NCBI RefSeq assembly: GCF_023100905.1
Contig: NZ_CP064686.1
Location: 6,696,001 to 6,760,000, forward strand
Length of the DNA stretch: 64,000 bases
DNA from: Bradyrhizobium sp. 4
GTDB taxonomy: Bacteria; Pseudomonadota; Alphaproteobacteria; Rhizobiales; Xanthobacteraceae
Direction: 5' to 3'
A program made the translations under genes and the position numbers. Below, piece after piece: positions 52,077 through 59,908 of the stretch (the stretch's first letter is position 1; every line of letters starts with the position of its first letter). The notes under the pieces were generated by a model. It ran no database searches, was not told the DNA's origin, and worked only from the letters and a program-made list of their open reading frames with translations.

Positions 52077-53888
52077 ATGCCCGTCCGCCAATTGCCAGAA
52101 CAGGTCGTCAACCGCATCGCCGCCGGCGAGGTGGTCGAACGTCCCGCTAGCGTGGTCAAGGAACTGGTCGAGAACGCCATCGATGCCGGTGCGAGCCGGA
52201 TCGACGTCTTTACCGATGGCGGCGGGCGCCGGCGGATCGGCATCACCGACGACGGCGGCGGCATGACCGCCAAGGACCTGTCACTGGCGGTCGAGCGTCA
52301 CGCCACCTCCAAGCTCGACGACGAGGACTTGCTGCAGATCCGCACGCTCGGATTCCGCGGCGAGGCGCTGCCCTCGATCGGCTCTGTGGCGCGGCTCGCC
52401 ATCACCACGCGGCACGCCGGCGAGCCGCACGCCTGGGCGCTCAATGTCGAGGGCGGCGAGAAATCCGAGATCATGCCGGCCGCGCTCGCGCATGGCACGC
52501 GGGTCGAGGTCAACGACCTCTTCTACGCGACGCCGGCGCGGCTGAAGTTCTTGAAGACCGACCGGACCGAGGCGGAAGCGATCCGTGAGGTGGTGCGGCG
52601 CTTGGCGATGGCGCGCCCCGAAATCGCCTTCACGCTCGCGGGCGAAGAGCGCGCGCCGGTGACCTGGGCTGCGGCGCTGCCCGGCGTCGCCGGTCGCCTG
52701 ACCCGTCTCGGCGACATTCTGGGGGCAGAGTTCCGCAGCCATGCCATCGAGGTCCATGCCGAGCGCGAGGGCGTGGTGGTCGCCGGCTATGCCGCAGCGC
52801 CGGCGCTGACCAAAGCCAACGCGCTCGGGCAATATCTCTTCGTCAACGGCCGCCCGGTGCGCGACAAGCTGATCCTAGGGGCAGTGCGCGGGGCCTATGC
52901 CGACTATCTGCCGCGCGACCGCCATCCGGTGCTGGCGCTGTTCGTCACGCTCGATCCGCGCGAGGTCGACGCCAACGTGCATCCGGCCAAGACCGAGGTG
53001 CGGTTTCGCAACGCCGGCCTCGTCCGCGCGCTGATCGTGCACGGATTGAAGGAAGGGCTTGCACGGGAGGGCCGGCGTACGGCGGCCAATAGCGGCGAAA
53101 GTGCGCTGTCGTCGTTCCGCCCCGCATTCACGCCGCGCCCGGCAAGCTGGGACTGGCGGGCGTCGCCATCCGCCCCGGTCGCGCCGATGCCGTCATTCGA
53201 CGGCTCCGCCGTGCCGGCATTTACCGAACGCGCCCAAGCGGCGTTCGACGTCGGCGCACCCAGCGCGGACGTGCGGATCGAATCCCAGCCGGTCAGTGAC
53301 CTGGTCGACCGCCCGCTCGGCGCTGCGCGCACCCAGATCCACGAGACCTATATCGTCTCGCAGACCCGCGATGGCTTGATCATCGTCGACCAGCACGCCG
53401 CGCATGAACGCATCGTCTACGAGCGGCTGAAAGCCTCGCTGGCGGAGAACGGCGTGCAGCGGCAGATCCTGCTGATCCCCGAGATCGTCGAGATGGACGA
53501 GGCCACGGTGGAGCGCCTGCTCGAGCGCAGCGAGGAGCTGGCGTCATTTGGCCTCGCGGTCGAATCCTTCGGCCCCGGCGCAGTCGCGGTGCGCGAGACG
53601 CCGTCCCTGCTCGGCAAGACCAACGCGGGCGGGCTCTTGCGCGATCTTTCCGAGCATATGGCCGAGTGGGACGAGGCGCTGCCTCTGGAGCGCCGCCTGA
53701 TGCACGTCGCCGCCACCATGGCCTGCCACGGCTCGGTGCGCGCCGGCCGAAGGCTGCGGCCGGAGGAGATGAACGCCCTGCTCCGCGAGATGGAGGACAC
53801 CCCGAACTCCGGCCAGTGCAATCACGGCCGCCCGACCTATGTCGAGCTGAAGCTGTCGGATGTCGAGAAGCTGTTCGGGCGAAGGTAA
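52077..53888 (+). CDS. mutL: DNA mismatch repair protein MutL
   Basis: The 603-residue protein has the GHKL ATPase blocks ELVENAIDAGASRIDV, DDGGGMTAKDL, TLGFRGEALPSI and GTRVEVNDLFYATPARLKFLK. The C-terminal domain has DQHAAHERIVYE, fitting the DQHA(X)2E(X)4E metal-binding motif of endonuclease-competent MutL, plus ACHGS and CNHGRPT. This implies strand nicking by MutL itself, as in bacteria without MutH. It is convergent with rsmD, 9 bases apart. Confidence 0.97.
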   Translation: MPVRQLPEQVVNRIAAGEVVERPASVVKELVENAIDAGASRIDVFTDGGGRRRIGITDDGGGMTAKDLSLAVERHATSKLDDEDLLQIRTLGFRGEALPSIGSVARLAITTRHAGEPHAWALNVEGGEKSEIMPAALAHGTRVEVNDLFYATPARLKFLKTDRTEAEAIREVVRRLAMARPEIAFTLAGEERAPVTWAAALPGVAGRLTRLGDILGAEFRSHAIEVHAEREGVVVAGYAAAPALTKANALGQYLFVNGRPVRDKLILGAVRGAYADYLPRDRHPVLALFVTLDPREVDANVHPAKTEVRFRNAGLVRALIVHGLKEGLAREGRRTAANSGESALSSFRPAFTPRPASWDWRASPSAPVAPMPSFDGSAVPAFTERAQAAFDVGAPSADVRIESQPVSDLVDRPLGAARTQIHETYIVSQTRDGLIIVDQHAAHERIVYERLKASLAENGVQRQILLIPEIVEMDEATVERLLERSEELASFGLAVESFGPGAVAVRETPSLLGKTNAGGLLRDLSEHMAEWDEALPLERRLMHVAATMACHGSVRAGRRLRPEEMNALLREMEDTPNSGQCNHGRPTYVELKLSDVEKLFGRR

Positions 53889-53897
53889 TATTCGAAG

Positions 53898-54452
53898 TTA
53901 CGGCCGCTTCAAAAACACGAACTCCGTGTCGTCATAAGCGCGCCGCTCCAATTCCTCGAAGCCCTCCGGCGTGACGAACTGCGCAACCTTTGCCTCTTCC
54001 ACGACGAGCAGCGCGCCCGGCGTCAGCCAGCCGCCGTCGCGCAAGCTCGCAAGCGCCTTCTCCGCAAACCCTTTGCCATAGGGCGGATCGAGAAACACCA
54101 GCGAGAACGGCTCGACCGGATGCGCAGGACCAAGATCGGTCGCATCGCGGCGATAGACTTTTGTCACGCCACCCAAGCCCAGCGTCTCGACATTATTCCG
54201 CAGCAGGGCGCGCGCTTCCGCGCCGTTGTCGACGAACAGCACGAATTTCGCGCCGCGTGACGACGCTTCGATGCCGAGCGCGCCGGTGCCGGCGAAGAGA
54301 TCGAGCACGCGCGCATCCGCAATCGGATCGTCATAGGCGTGCACGAGGATGTTGAACACGGACTCGCGCAGGCGGTCCGCCGTGGGGCGGATGTCGCGCG
54401 AGGACGGTGAGGCCAGATTGCGCCCCTTCAAGCGACCGCCGACGACGCGCAA
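53898..54452 (-). CDS. rsmD: 16S rRNA (guanine-966-N2)-methyltransferase RsmD
   Basis: The 184-residue SAM enzyme has motif I VLDLFAGTGALGIEASSRGA and catalytic FLDPPYGKGFAEKAL. The N-terminal MRVVGGRLKGRNLASP and PTADRLRESVFNIL match RsmD. It methylates G966 in 30S subunits. It starts 2 bases after the rluB-type gene, so the two rRNA-modifying enzymes are made together. Confidence 0.96.
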   Translation of the reverse strand: MRVVGGRLKGRNLASPSSRDIRPTADRLRESVFNILVHAYDDPIADARVLDLFAGTGALGIEASSRGAKFVLFVDNGAEARALLRNNVETLGLGGVTKVYRRDATDLGPAHPVEPFSLVFLDPPYGKGFAEKALASLRDGGWLTPGALLVVEEAKVAQFVTPEGFEELERRAYDDTEFVFLKRP

Positions 54453-54454
54453 CC

Positions 54455-56626
54455 TCAGTCCTCCTTCGGCGCCAGATCGCGCTTGCCGTGGTAGCCGCGC
54501 TTGGGACGGCGCGGCGGGCCGTAGCCGCTCGCCTCAGCCTCGTTACGCTCGCGCGCTTCCTCGCTGCCGGTGCGTTGCACCAGCACGCGGCGGCCCTTGC
54601 GGTCGTTGATCACGCCGCGCTTGGTCGCCGGCTTCTTCTCGCGCGGCGCGTCGTCTCCCTCATGCGAGGCAGATTTCTGCGGCACGTCGAACTGCGCGCC
54701 CGATTTCTCGATGATCTTTTCGCCGAGCTGGTCGCGCAGGACGCGGGACTTGATCTCTTCGACCTGGCCCTCGGGAACCTCGCCGAGCTGGAACGGGCCG
54801 TAGGAGACCCGGATCAGCCGGTTCACCTCGAGTCCGAGATGAGCGCAGACGTTGCGCACTTCGCGGTTCTTGCCCTCGCGGATCGCGAAAACCAGCCAGA
54901 CATTGGCGCCCTGGTCACGCTCCAGCGTGGCGTCGATCGGACCGTATTTGATGCCCTCGATCTCGATGCCGTTCTTGAGCTCGTCGAGCTGCGCCTGCGT
55001 GACATCGCCATGGGCGCGGACACGGTAGCGGCGCAGCCAGCCGGTGTCCGGCAGCTCGAGCGTGCGCGCGAGCCCGCCATCATTGGTGAGCAGCAGCAGG
55101 CCCTCGGTGTTGAAGTCGAGCCGGCCGATCGAGATCAACCGCGGCAGGCCTTCGGGCAAATTGTCGAACACGGTCGGACGCCCCTCGGGATCGTCATGGG
55201 TCGTCATCAGGCCGCGCGGCTTGTGATAGAGGAACAGCCGCGTGCGCTCGCGCTCCGGCAACGGCTTGCCGTCGATGGTGACGACATCGTTCGAGGTGAT
55301 GTCGAGCGCAGGCGAATTGATCACCCGGCCGTTGACGCTGACGCGGCCCTGCGTGACCATCTCCTCGGCGTCGCGGCGCGAGGCAAGGCCAGCGCGCGAC
55401 AGCACCTTGGCGATACGCTCGCCGGCCTTCTTCGGCTTGACCTCTTCCTCGCGGCGCGGCCGCCGCTCGGAATCACGATCGCGCTCGCGATAGGCGCCGC
55501 GACCACCGAAGGCCGGACGCTTCTCGAAGATCCTGCTCTCGTCTTCGTTTTCGCGGCGTGGACGATCGCCGGAACGCTCTTCGCTGCGGGGATGCTCATG
55601 CCAGTCGGAGCGGCCCTCGGAACGCTCGCGCGGACGATCGAATTTCGGGCGATCACCGCCGCGATCGAACCTCGGACGATCATCGCGCGGACGATCGAAC
55701 TTGGGACGATCGAATTTGGGGCGCTCGCGGAACGGACGGTCACCCGATGTGCGATCGTCGCGCGAACGCGAAAAGCGCGGACGGTCGTCGCCGCCGCCTT
55801 GCCGATCATCGCGCTTCTGCCAGGGCTTGTCCTGACCGCGGTCGCTGCCGCCGAAATCCTTGCGCGGACCCTTGCTGAAGTCCTTGCGCGGCGGCCGGTC
55901 GCCGCGCGGGGCCGCATCGCGCTTCTGCCAAGGTTTCGAATCGCTGCGCTCGCTGCGATTGCGGTCCGGTGCGCCGCGCGAAAACTTCCGCTCGCCGTCG
56001 AACTTGCGTTCCGGACGGTCGCCACGCGGCGCGTAAGGTCGTTTGTCGCCAAACTTCGCGTCACCGGTTCGGCCGGCCGGACGGGAATCGTCGCGATCCC
56101 TGCGCGGCGGACGGTCGTCACGCCCATAGGACGGGCGATCACCGCGCGGCTTGAACGGCCGCTTGTCGCCATCGCGCGAGGGGCGATCAGAAAATGGGCG
56201 GTCGCCACGGGGCTTGAACGGGCGCTTCTCGCCGTCGCGCGACGGACGATCGGAAAACGGACGGTCTTCACGCGGCTTGAAGGGACGATCGCCACGCGGC
56301 TTGAAGCTGCGCTCGCCACGATCCTCGCCGCGCGGCCGGTCTTCACGCGGCCGGTCTTGGCGCGGCCGGTCTTCGCGATTGAACTTCGGGCGGTCGCTGA
56401 AGTCGCGGCGCGGGGCATCGCCCTCCTCGCGGCGGCGGAAGGGACGGCTGTCGCGGTCGCCGCGGGGCGGGCGGGCGTCGCCTTTGTCCCCGGGAGGGCC
56501 GCGCTTGGCGAACTTCTTGTCGGGTCCGCGTGGCTTGCCGGAGCGGCCCTTGGCGGGGCCTCCCTTGGCCGGGCCGCGATCACGCCGGCCGCGGGAATCG
56601 TTGTCTTTGTCGCTGTCGCGAGGCAT
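54455..56626 (-). CDS. rluB: RluB/RsuA-family pseudouridine synthase with long disordered tail
   Basis: The 723-residue protein is far longer than E. coli RluB (about 290). The first 400 residues are almost only Arg, Asp, Pro, Gly, Lys and Phe in repeats such as DRPFSDRPSRDG and FKPRGDRP. The enzyme part follows: S4 domain GERIAKVLSRAGLASRRDAEEMV, then catalytic Asp in SIGRLDFNTEGLLLL, near residue 504. The predicted activity is pseudouridylation of 23S rRNA. The tail may bind RNA or phase-separate. Confidence 0.9.
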   Translation of the reverse strand: MPRDSDKDNDSRGRRDRGPAKGGPAKGRSGKPRGPDKKFAKRGPPGDKGDARPPRGDRDSRPFRRREEGDAPRRDFSDRPKFNREDRPRQDRPREDRPRGEDRGERSFKPRGDRPFKPREDRPFSDRPSRDGEKRPFKPRGDRPFSDRPSRDGDKRPFKPRGDRPSYGRDDRPPRRDRDDSRPAGRTGDAKFGDKRPYAPRGDRPERKFDGERKFSRGAPDRNRSERSDSKPWQKRDAAPRGDRPPRKDFSKGPRKDFGGSDRGQDKPWQKRDDRQGGGDDRPRFSRSRDDRTSGDRPFRERPKFDRPKFDRPRDDRPRFDRGGDRPKFDRPRERSEGRSDWHEHPRSEERSGDRPRRENEDESRIFEKRPAFGGRGAYRERDRDSERRPRREEEVKPKKAGERIAKVLSRAGLASRRDAEEMVTQGRVSVNGRVINSPALDITSNDVVTIDGKPLPERERTRLFLYHKPRGLMTTHDDPEGRPTVFDNLPEGLPRLISIGRLDFNTEGLLLLTNDGGLARTLELPDTGWLRRYRVRAHGDVTQAQLDELKNGIEIEGIKYGPIDATLERDQGANVWLVFAIREGKNREVRNVCAHLGLEVNRLIRVSYGPFQLGEVPEGQVEEIKSRVLRDQLGEKIIEKSGAQFDVPQKSASHEGDDAPREKKPATKRGVINDRKGRRVLVQRTGSEEARERNEAEASGYGPPRRPKRGYHGKRDLAPKED
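56141..56266 (-). repeat. In-frame tandem repeat, 63 bp x 2, in the rluB tail
   Basis: Two consecutive 21-residue units, each reading DRPFSDRPSRDG-x-KRPFKPRG with x as Glu then Asp, lie within the charged tail. Copy number is likely to vary. Confidence 0.75.
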
Positions 56627-56745
56627 GAATAATCTCACTCAGGGGGTGGCCAGAAAGCATTGTGCGCGCTCGTCTCGAGCCGCATGCTCAGGCAAATTCG
56701 GTAAGCACTTCTGCTGAAGGCGCAGCTACTAGCAGGTTTCTCGCG

Positions 56746-57204
56746 ATGATACGAGGCTTGAAAGCCCCCTCTTTCATGGATTTGGCGCTCAAAACCGCCG
56801 AAAACGCCGGAAAGGCGGGCGAAGTTCCGATCGGATGCGTCGTGGTCCGCAATTACGAGGTCATCGCCACCGCGGCGAACCGGACGCTGACGGACTACGA
56901 CCCCACGGCTCATGCCGAGATTGTTGCGCTGCGCGAGGCGGCCAAAAAGATCGGCAGCGAGCGCCTGGTCGACTGCGACCTCTACGTGACGCTGGAGCCG
57001 TGCACCATGTGTGCGGGCGCGATCTCGTTTGCAAGGGTGAGGCGGCTCTATTACGGCGCCGCCGACCCCAAGGGCGGCGCGGTTGAATCAGGCGTGCGGT
57101 TCTTCACCTCGCCGACCTGCCATCACGTCCCGGATGTCTATTCCGGGGTCGGCGAAAGCGAGGCGGCGCGGATGCTCAAGGACTTCTTTCGCGAGCGGCG
57201 CTAG
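56746..57204 (+). CDS. tadA: tRNA(adenosine34) deaminase TadA
   Basis: The 152-residue deaminase makes inosine at the wobble base of tRNA-Arg(ACG). The zinc site is HAEIVALREA with EPCTMCAGAI, and TADA-type features GEVPIGCVVV and ARVRRLYYGAADPKGGAVESG are present. Starts at 56746 (MIRGLKAPSF) or 56776 (MDLALKTAENA) are both possible; the frame upstream lies in the region divergent from rluB. Confidence 0.93.
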   Translation: MIRGLKAPSFMDLALKTAENAGKAGEVPIGCVVVRNYEVIATAANRTLTDYDPTAHAEIVALREAAKKIGSERLVDCDLYVTLEPCTMCAGAISFARVRRLYYGAADPKGGAVESGVRFFTSPTCHHVPDVYSGVGESEAARMLKDFFRERR

Positions 57205-57218
57205 GTCGCCGCGCACCG

Positions 57219-57323
57219 CTGTCATGCCCCGCGAAGGCGGGGCATCCAGTACGCCGCAGCTTATCGATTCAACAAGCACCGTCTCGGAATACTGGATCGC
57301 CCGGTCAAGCCGGGCGATGACAG
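57219..57323. repeat. Dispersed palindromic repeat, family A (copy 2)
   Basis: The order is ctgtcatgccccgc, gcggggcatccagtacgcc, ggaatactggatcgcccgg, cgggcgatgacag. Read in reverse complement it matches 1342-1466 except for the extra 15-mer there. It lies between the convergent tadA and dehalogenase genes. Confidence 0.75.
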
Positions 57324-57329
57324 TTGGGC

Positions 57330-58232
57330 CTAAGCCGAGAAGAACTCGCGCAACGCCTTGGCGGTGACATCGGGGTTCTCCTCGGTGAGGAAGTGCCCGG
57401 AATCCACGGGCTGGCCTTCAACGTTGGTCGCCCATTGCTTCCAGATGTCGAGCGGGGTGGCGGCGGCTTGCGCCACGCCTGCACTGCCCCACAGCGCCAG
57501 CATGGGAATGGTGATCTTCTTGCCGGCCTCGAAATCGGCCTTGTCGAGATCGTAGTCGAAATAGGCGCCGGCGCGATAATCCTCGCACATCGCATGGACG
57601 CGGGCGGGATCGCGGAACGGGGCGATGTAGTGGTCGAGCGCGCGCTCGTCGATGGCCTCCAGCGTCTTCGATTTGGTCTGGCTCGCCATCTTGAAGCGCA
57701 GGAAGAACTCGCCATTGCTCGAGATCAGTGTTTCCGGCAACGGGGCCGGCTGCGCCAGAAAAGTCCAGTGATAGATCTTCAGCGCGTAGGCGCGGTTCAT
57801 TCGCTCCCAGTAATTATAGGTCGGCAGGATATCGAGCACGGCAAGCTTCGACAGCCGGCCGGGATGATCGAGCGCCAGCCGGTACGAGACGCGGCCGCCG
57901 CGATCGTGGCCGGCGAGCGCGAAGTGCACGTGGCCGAGTTGCTCCATCGCCTCGACCATGGCCTTCGCCATCGCCCGCTTGCTGTAGGGGATGTGCAGCG
58001 CGTCGCTCTCGGGCATGTCGGACCAGCCATAGCCGGGCAGATCGGCGATGATCAGCGTGAACCGGTCGGCCAGTTGCGGCGCGACGCGGTGCCACATCAC
58101 GTTGGTCTCGGAGAAGCCGTGCAGCAGCAACAGCGGCGGTCCCTTGCCGCCGACGCGGGCGAAGATGCGGCCGAAGGAGGTGTTGATCCATTCGGAGGCG
58201 AAGCCGGGATAGAGGTCGGCAAGATCGGACAT
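57330..58232 (-). CDS. Fluoroacetate dehalogenase (haloacetate dehalogenase)
   Basis: The 300-residue alpha/beta hydrolase can be numbered directly against Rhodopseudomonas palustris RPA1163. The nucleophile is D110 (AGHDRGGR), the carboxylate-binding residues are R111 and R114, the acid is D134, the halide pocket is H155, W156 and Y219, and the base is H280 (SGHF). All are present at the same numbers. It should hydrolyse fluoroacetate to glycolate and fluoride. I start at MSDLADLYPG. Chloroacetate activity is also possible. Confidence 0.9.
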   Translation of the reverse strand: MSDLADLYPGFASEWINTSFGRIFARVGGKGPPLLLLHGFSETNVMWHRVAPQLADRFTLIIADLPGYGWSDMPESDALHIPYSKRAMAKAMVEAMEQLGHVHFALAGHDRGGRVSYRLALDHPGRLSKLAVLDILPTYNYWERMNRAYALKIYHWTFLAQPAPLPETLISSNGEFFLRFKMASQTKSKTLEAIDERALDHYIAPFRDPARVHAMCEDYRAGAYFDYDLDKADFEAGKKITIPMLALWGSAGVAQAAATPLDIWKQWATNVEGQPVDSGHFLTEENPDVTAKALREFFSA

Positions 58233-58414
58233 CTTCTGCATCCTTATCTGTCAGCGCGGGATCCGCTCGGTCTTGAGAATGCCCCAAAACAAAAAGTCGA
58301 AAAACAACCCCATGCACAGTAGCTAAGTTCAACAGCCGCCTACACAATTTCGGAGTGCCGTCGGGCGGGGCCGCTCATTGCGCGCGCGTGCGAAAAAAGC
58401 CTGTCAGCGCTCGC

Positions 58415-59698
58415 TCAGCTCTTGGCCTTCTCGGCGTCCACCGCCTGCCAGCCGATGTCGCGGCGGCAAAAACCTTCCGGCCAGTTGATGCGGTCGACGG
58501 CCTGATAGGCGCGCACCTGCGCCTCCGTCACGGTCTTGCCGAGCGCGCAGACATTGAGCACGCGGCCGCCATTGGCGAGGATCGCGCCGTCCTTCTCGAC
58601 CGTGCCGGCGTGGAAGATCTCGGCGGTCTCGACCTCTGAGGCGTCATCGAGCCCCTCGATCCGCGTGCCTTTCTGGTAGTCGCCGGGATATCCCTTCGCC
58701 GCCATCACCACCGTGAGCGCGGAGTCCGGGTGCCAGCGGAGGTCAAAGTTCTTCAGCTGCCCGTCGCAGGCGGCGAGGAAGGCCGGCACGATGTCCGACA
58801 TCATCCTGAGCATCAGCACCTGGCACTCGGGATCGCCGAAACGCACGTTGAACTCGAACAGTTTTGGCCCTTGCGTCGTCAGCATGATCCCGGCGTAGAG
58901 GATGCCGCGAAACGGCGTGCCGCGCTGCTTCATGCCGGATACCGTCGGCAGGATGATCTTGGCCATGATCGCGTCGTGGATCGCCGGCGTCACCAGCGGC
59001 GTCGGCGAATAGGCGCCCATGCCGCCGGTGTTCGGACCGACGTCGTGGTCGAACACGCGCTTGTGGTCCTGCGCGGACGCCAGCGGAATCGCGGTCTCGC
59101 CGTCGCACAGCGCGAAGAAGCTGATCTCGCGGCCCGGCAGAAACTCCTCAATCACGACCTCGGCGCCGGCGTCGCCAAAGGCACCCTCGAACATCATGGC
59201 GATGGCGTCCTCGGCCTCGCGCACGGTCTTGGCGACGACGACGCCCTTGCCGGCGGCGAGACCGTCGGCCTTGACCACGATCGGCGCGCCCTGGCTCTGG
59301 ACGTAGGCACGCGCATCGGCGGCGTCGGTGAATCGCTCATAGGCGCCGGTCGGAATGCCGAATTCGGTGCAGAGCGCCTTGGTAAAGCCCTTGGAGCTTT
59401 CGAGCTGGGCGGGGATCCTGTTCGGCCCGAACGCCTTGATGCCGGCCGCGGTGAGGTCATCGACGATCCCGGCGGCCAGCGGCGTCTCCGGGCCGACCAC
59501 CACGAGCTCGACCGCATTCTTTTTGCAGAAGTCGATCACGGCGGCATGGTCGGCGACATCGAGCGCCACGCATTCCGCCTCGCGCGCGATCCCGGCATTG
59601 CCCGGCGCGCACCAGAATTTGGTCACCAGGGGAGAGGCTGCGATCTTCCACGCCAGGGCATGTTCGCGGCCGCCGGAACCGAGCAGGAGAATGTGCAT
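58415..59698 (-). CDS. purD: Phosphoribosylamine-glycine ligase
   Basis: The 427-residue ATP-grasp enzyme carries out the second step of purine synthesis. It has MHILLLGSGGREHALAWKIAASP at the start, PNRIPAQLESSKGFTKALC, VVKADGLAAGKGVVVA for ATP binding, and NTGGMGAYSP with FNVRFGDPECQ. I start at MHILLLG; a longer frame to 59761 would add 21 unrelated residues. It is divergent from the reverse-transcriptase cassette. Confidence 0.97.
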   Translation of the reverse strand: MHILLLGSGGREHALAWKIAASPLVTKFWCAPGNAGIAREAECVALDVADHAAVIDFCKKNAVELVVVGPETPLAAGIVDDLTAAGIKAFGPNRIPAQLESSKGFTKALCTEFGIPTGAYERFTDAADARAYVQSQGAPIVVKADGLAAGKGVVVAKTVREAEDAIAMMFEGAFGDAGAEVVIEEFLPGREISFFALCDGETAIPLASAQDHKRVFDHDVGPNTGGMGAYSPTPLVTPAIHDAIMAKIILPTVSGMKQRGTPFRGILYAGIMLTTQGPKLFEFNVRFGDPECQVLMLRMMSDIVPAFLAACDGQLKNFDLRWHPDSALTVVMAAKGYPGDYQKGTRIEGLDDASEVETAEIFHAGTVEKDGAILANGGRVLNVCALGKTVTEAQVRAYQAVDRINWPEGFCRRDIGWQAVDAEKAKS

Positions 59699-59740
59699 CG
59701 AAGGCTCAGAAATGAGGGGCTTGCTGGGGGCGGAGGTCGC

Positions 59741-59908
59741 ATGAATCGGGGTGGGGCTCAAGGGGAAATCAAATTACACCAGCAGTTGAAAGCCCTCACT
59801 TCGCGTGATTGTTCAGCCTCGGAGATCGCGCGCTTCCTGCAAACCGTTCTTTCAACTCAGGATAGAAGGCTATACGCTTCGCCCATGAGGAGAGGCAATA
59901 TCGCATGA
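59741..59908 (+). CDS. Short ORF coupled to the reverse transcriptase, 55 aa
   Basis: The ATG at 59741 is preceded by gggggcggagg with 4 bases of spacing, one of the best Shine-Dalgarno sites in the window. The product MNRGGAQGEIKLHQQLKALT continues through SASEIARFLQTVLSTQDRRL and is basic and helical. Its TGA overlaps the RT ATG (ATGA), which would couple the two. I do not recognise a family. It could be a small system component, a regulator or a leader peptide, or chance. Confidence 0.45.
   Translation: MNRGGAQGEIKLHQQLKALTSRDCSASEIARFLQTVLSTQDRRLYASPMRRGNIA

Noticed and set aside
54407..56632. A 741-codon open frame opposite the rluB-type gene
   Set aside because: It is low-complexity and mirrors the Arg/Asp/Gly codon bias of the tail on the other strand. 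The sense strand has a clear S4 domain and catalytic Asp.
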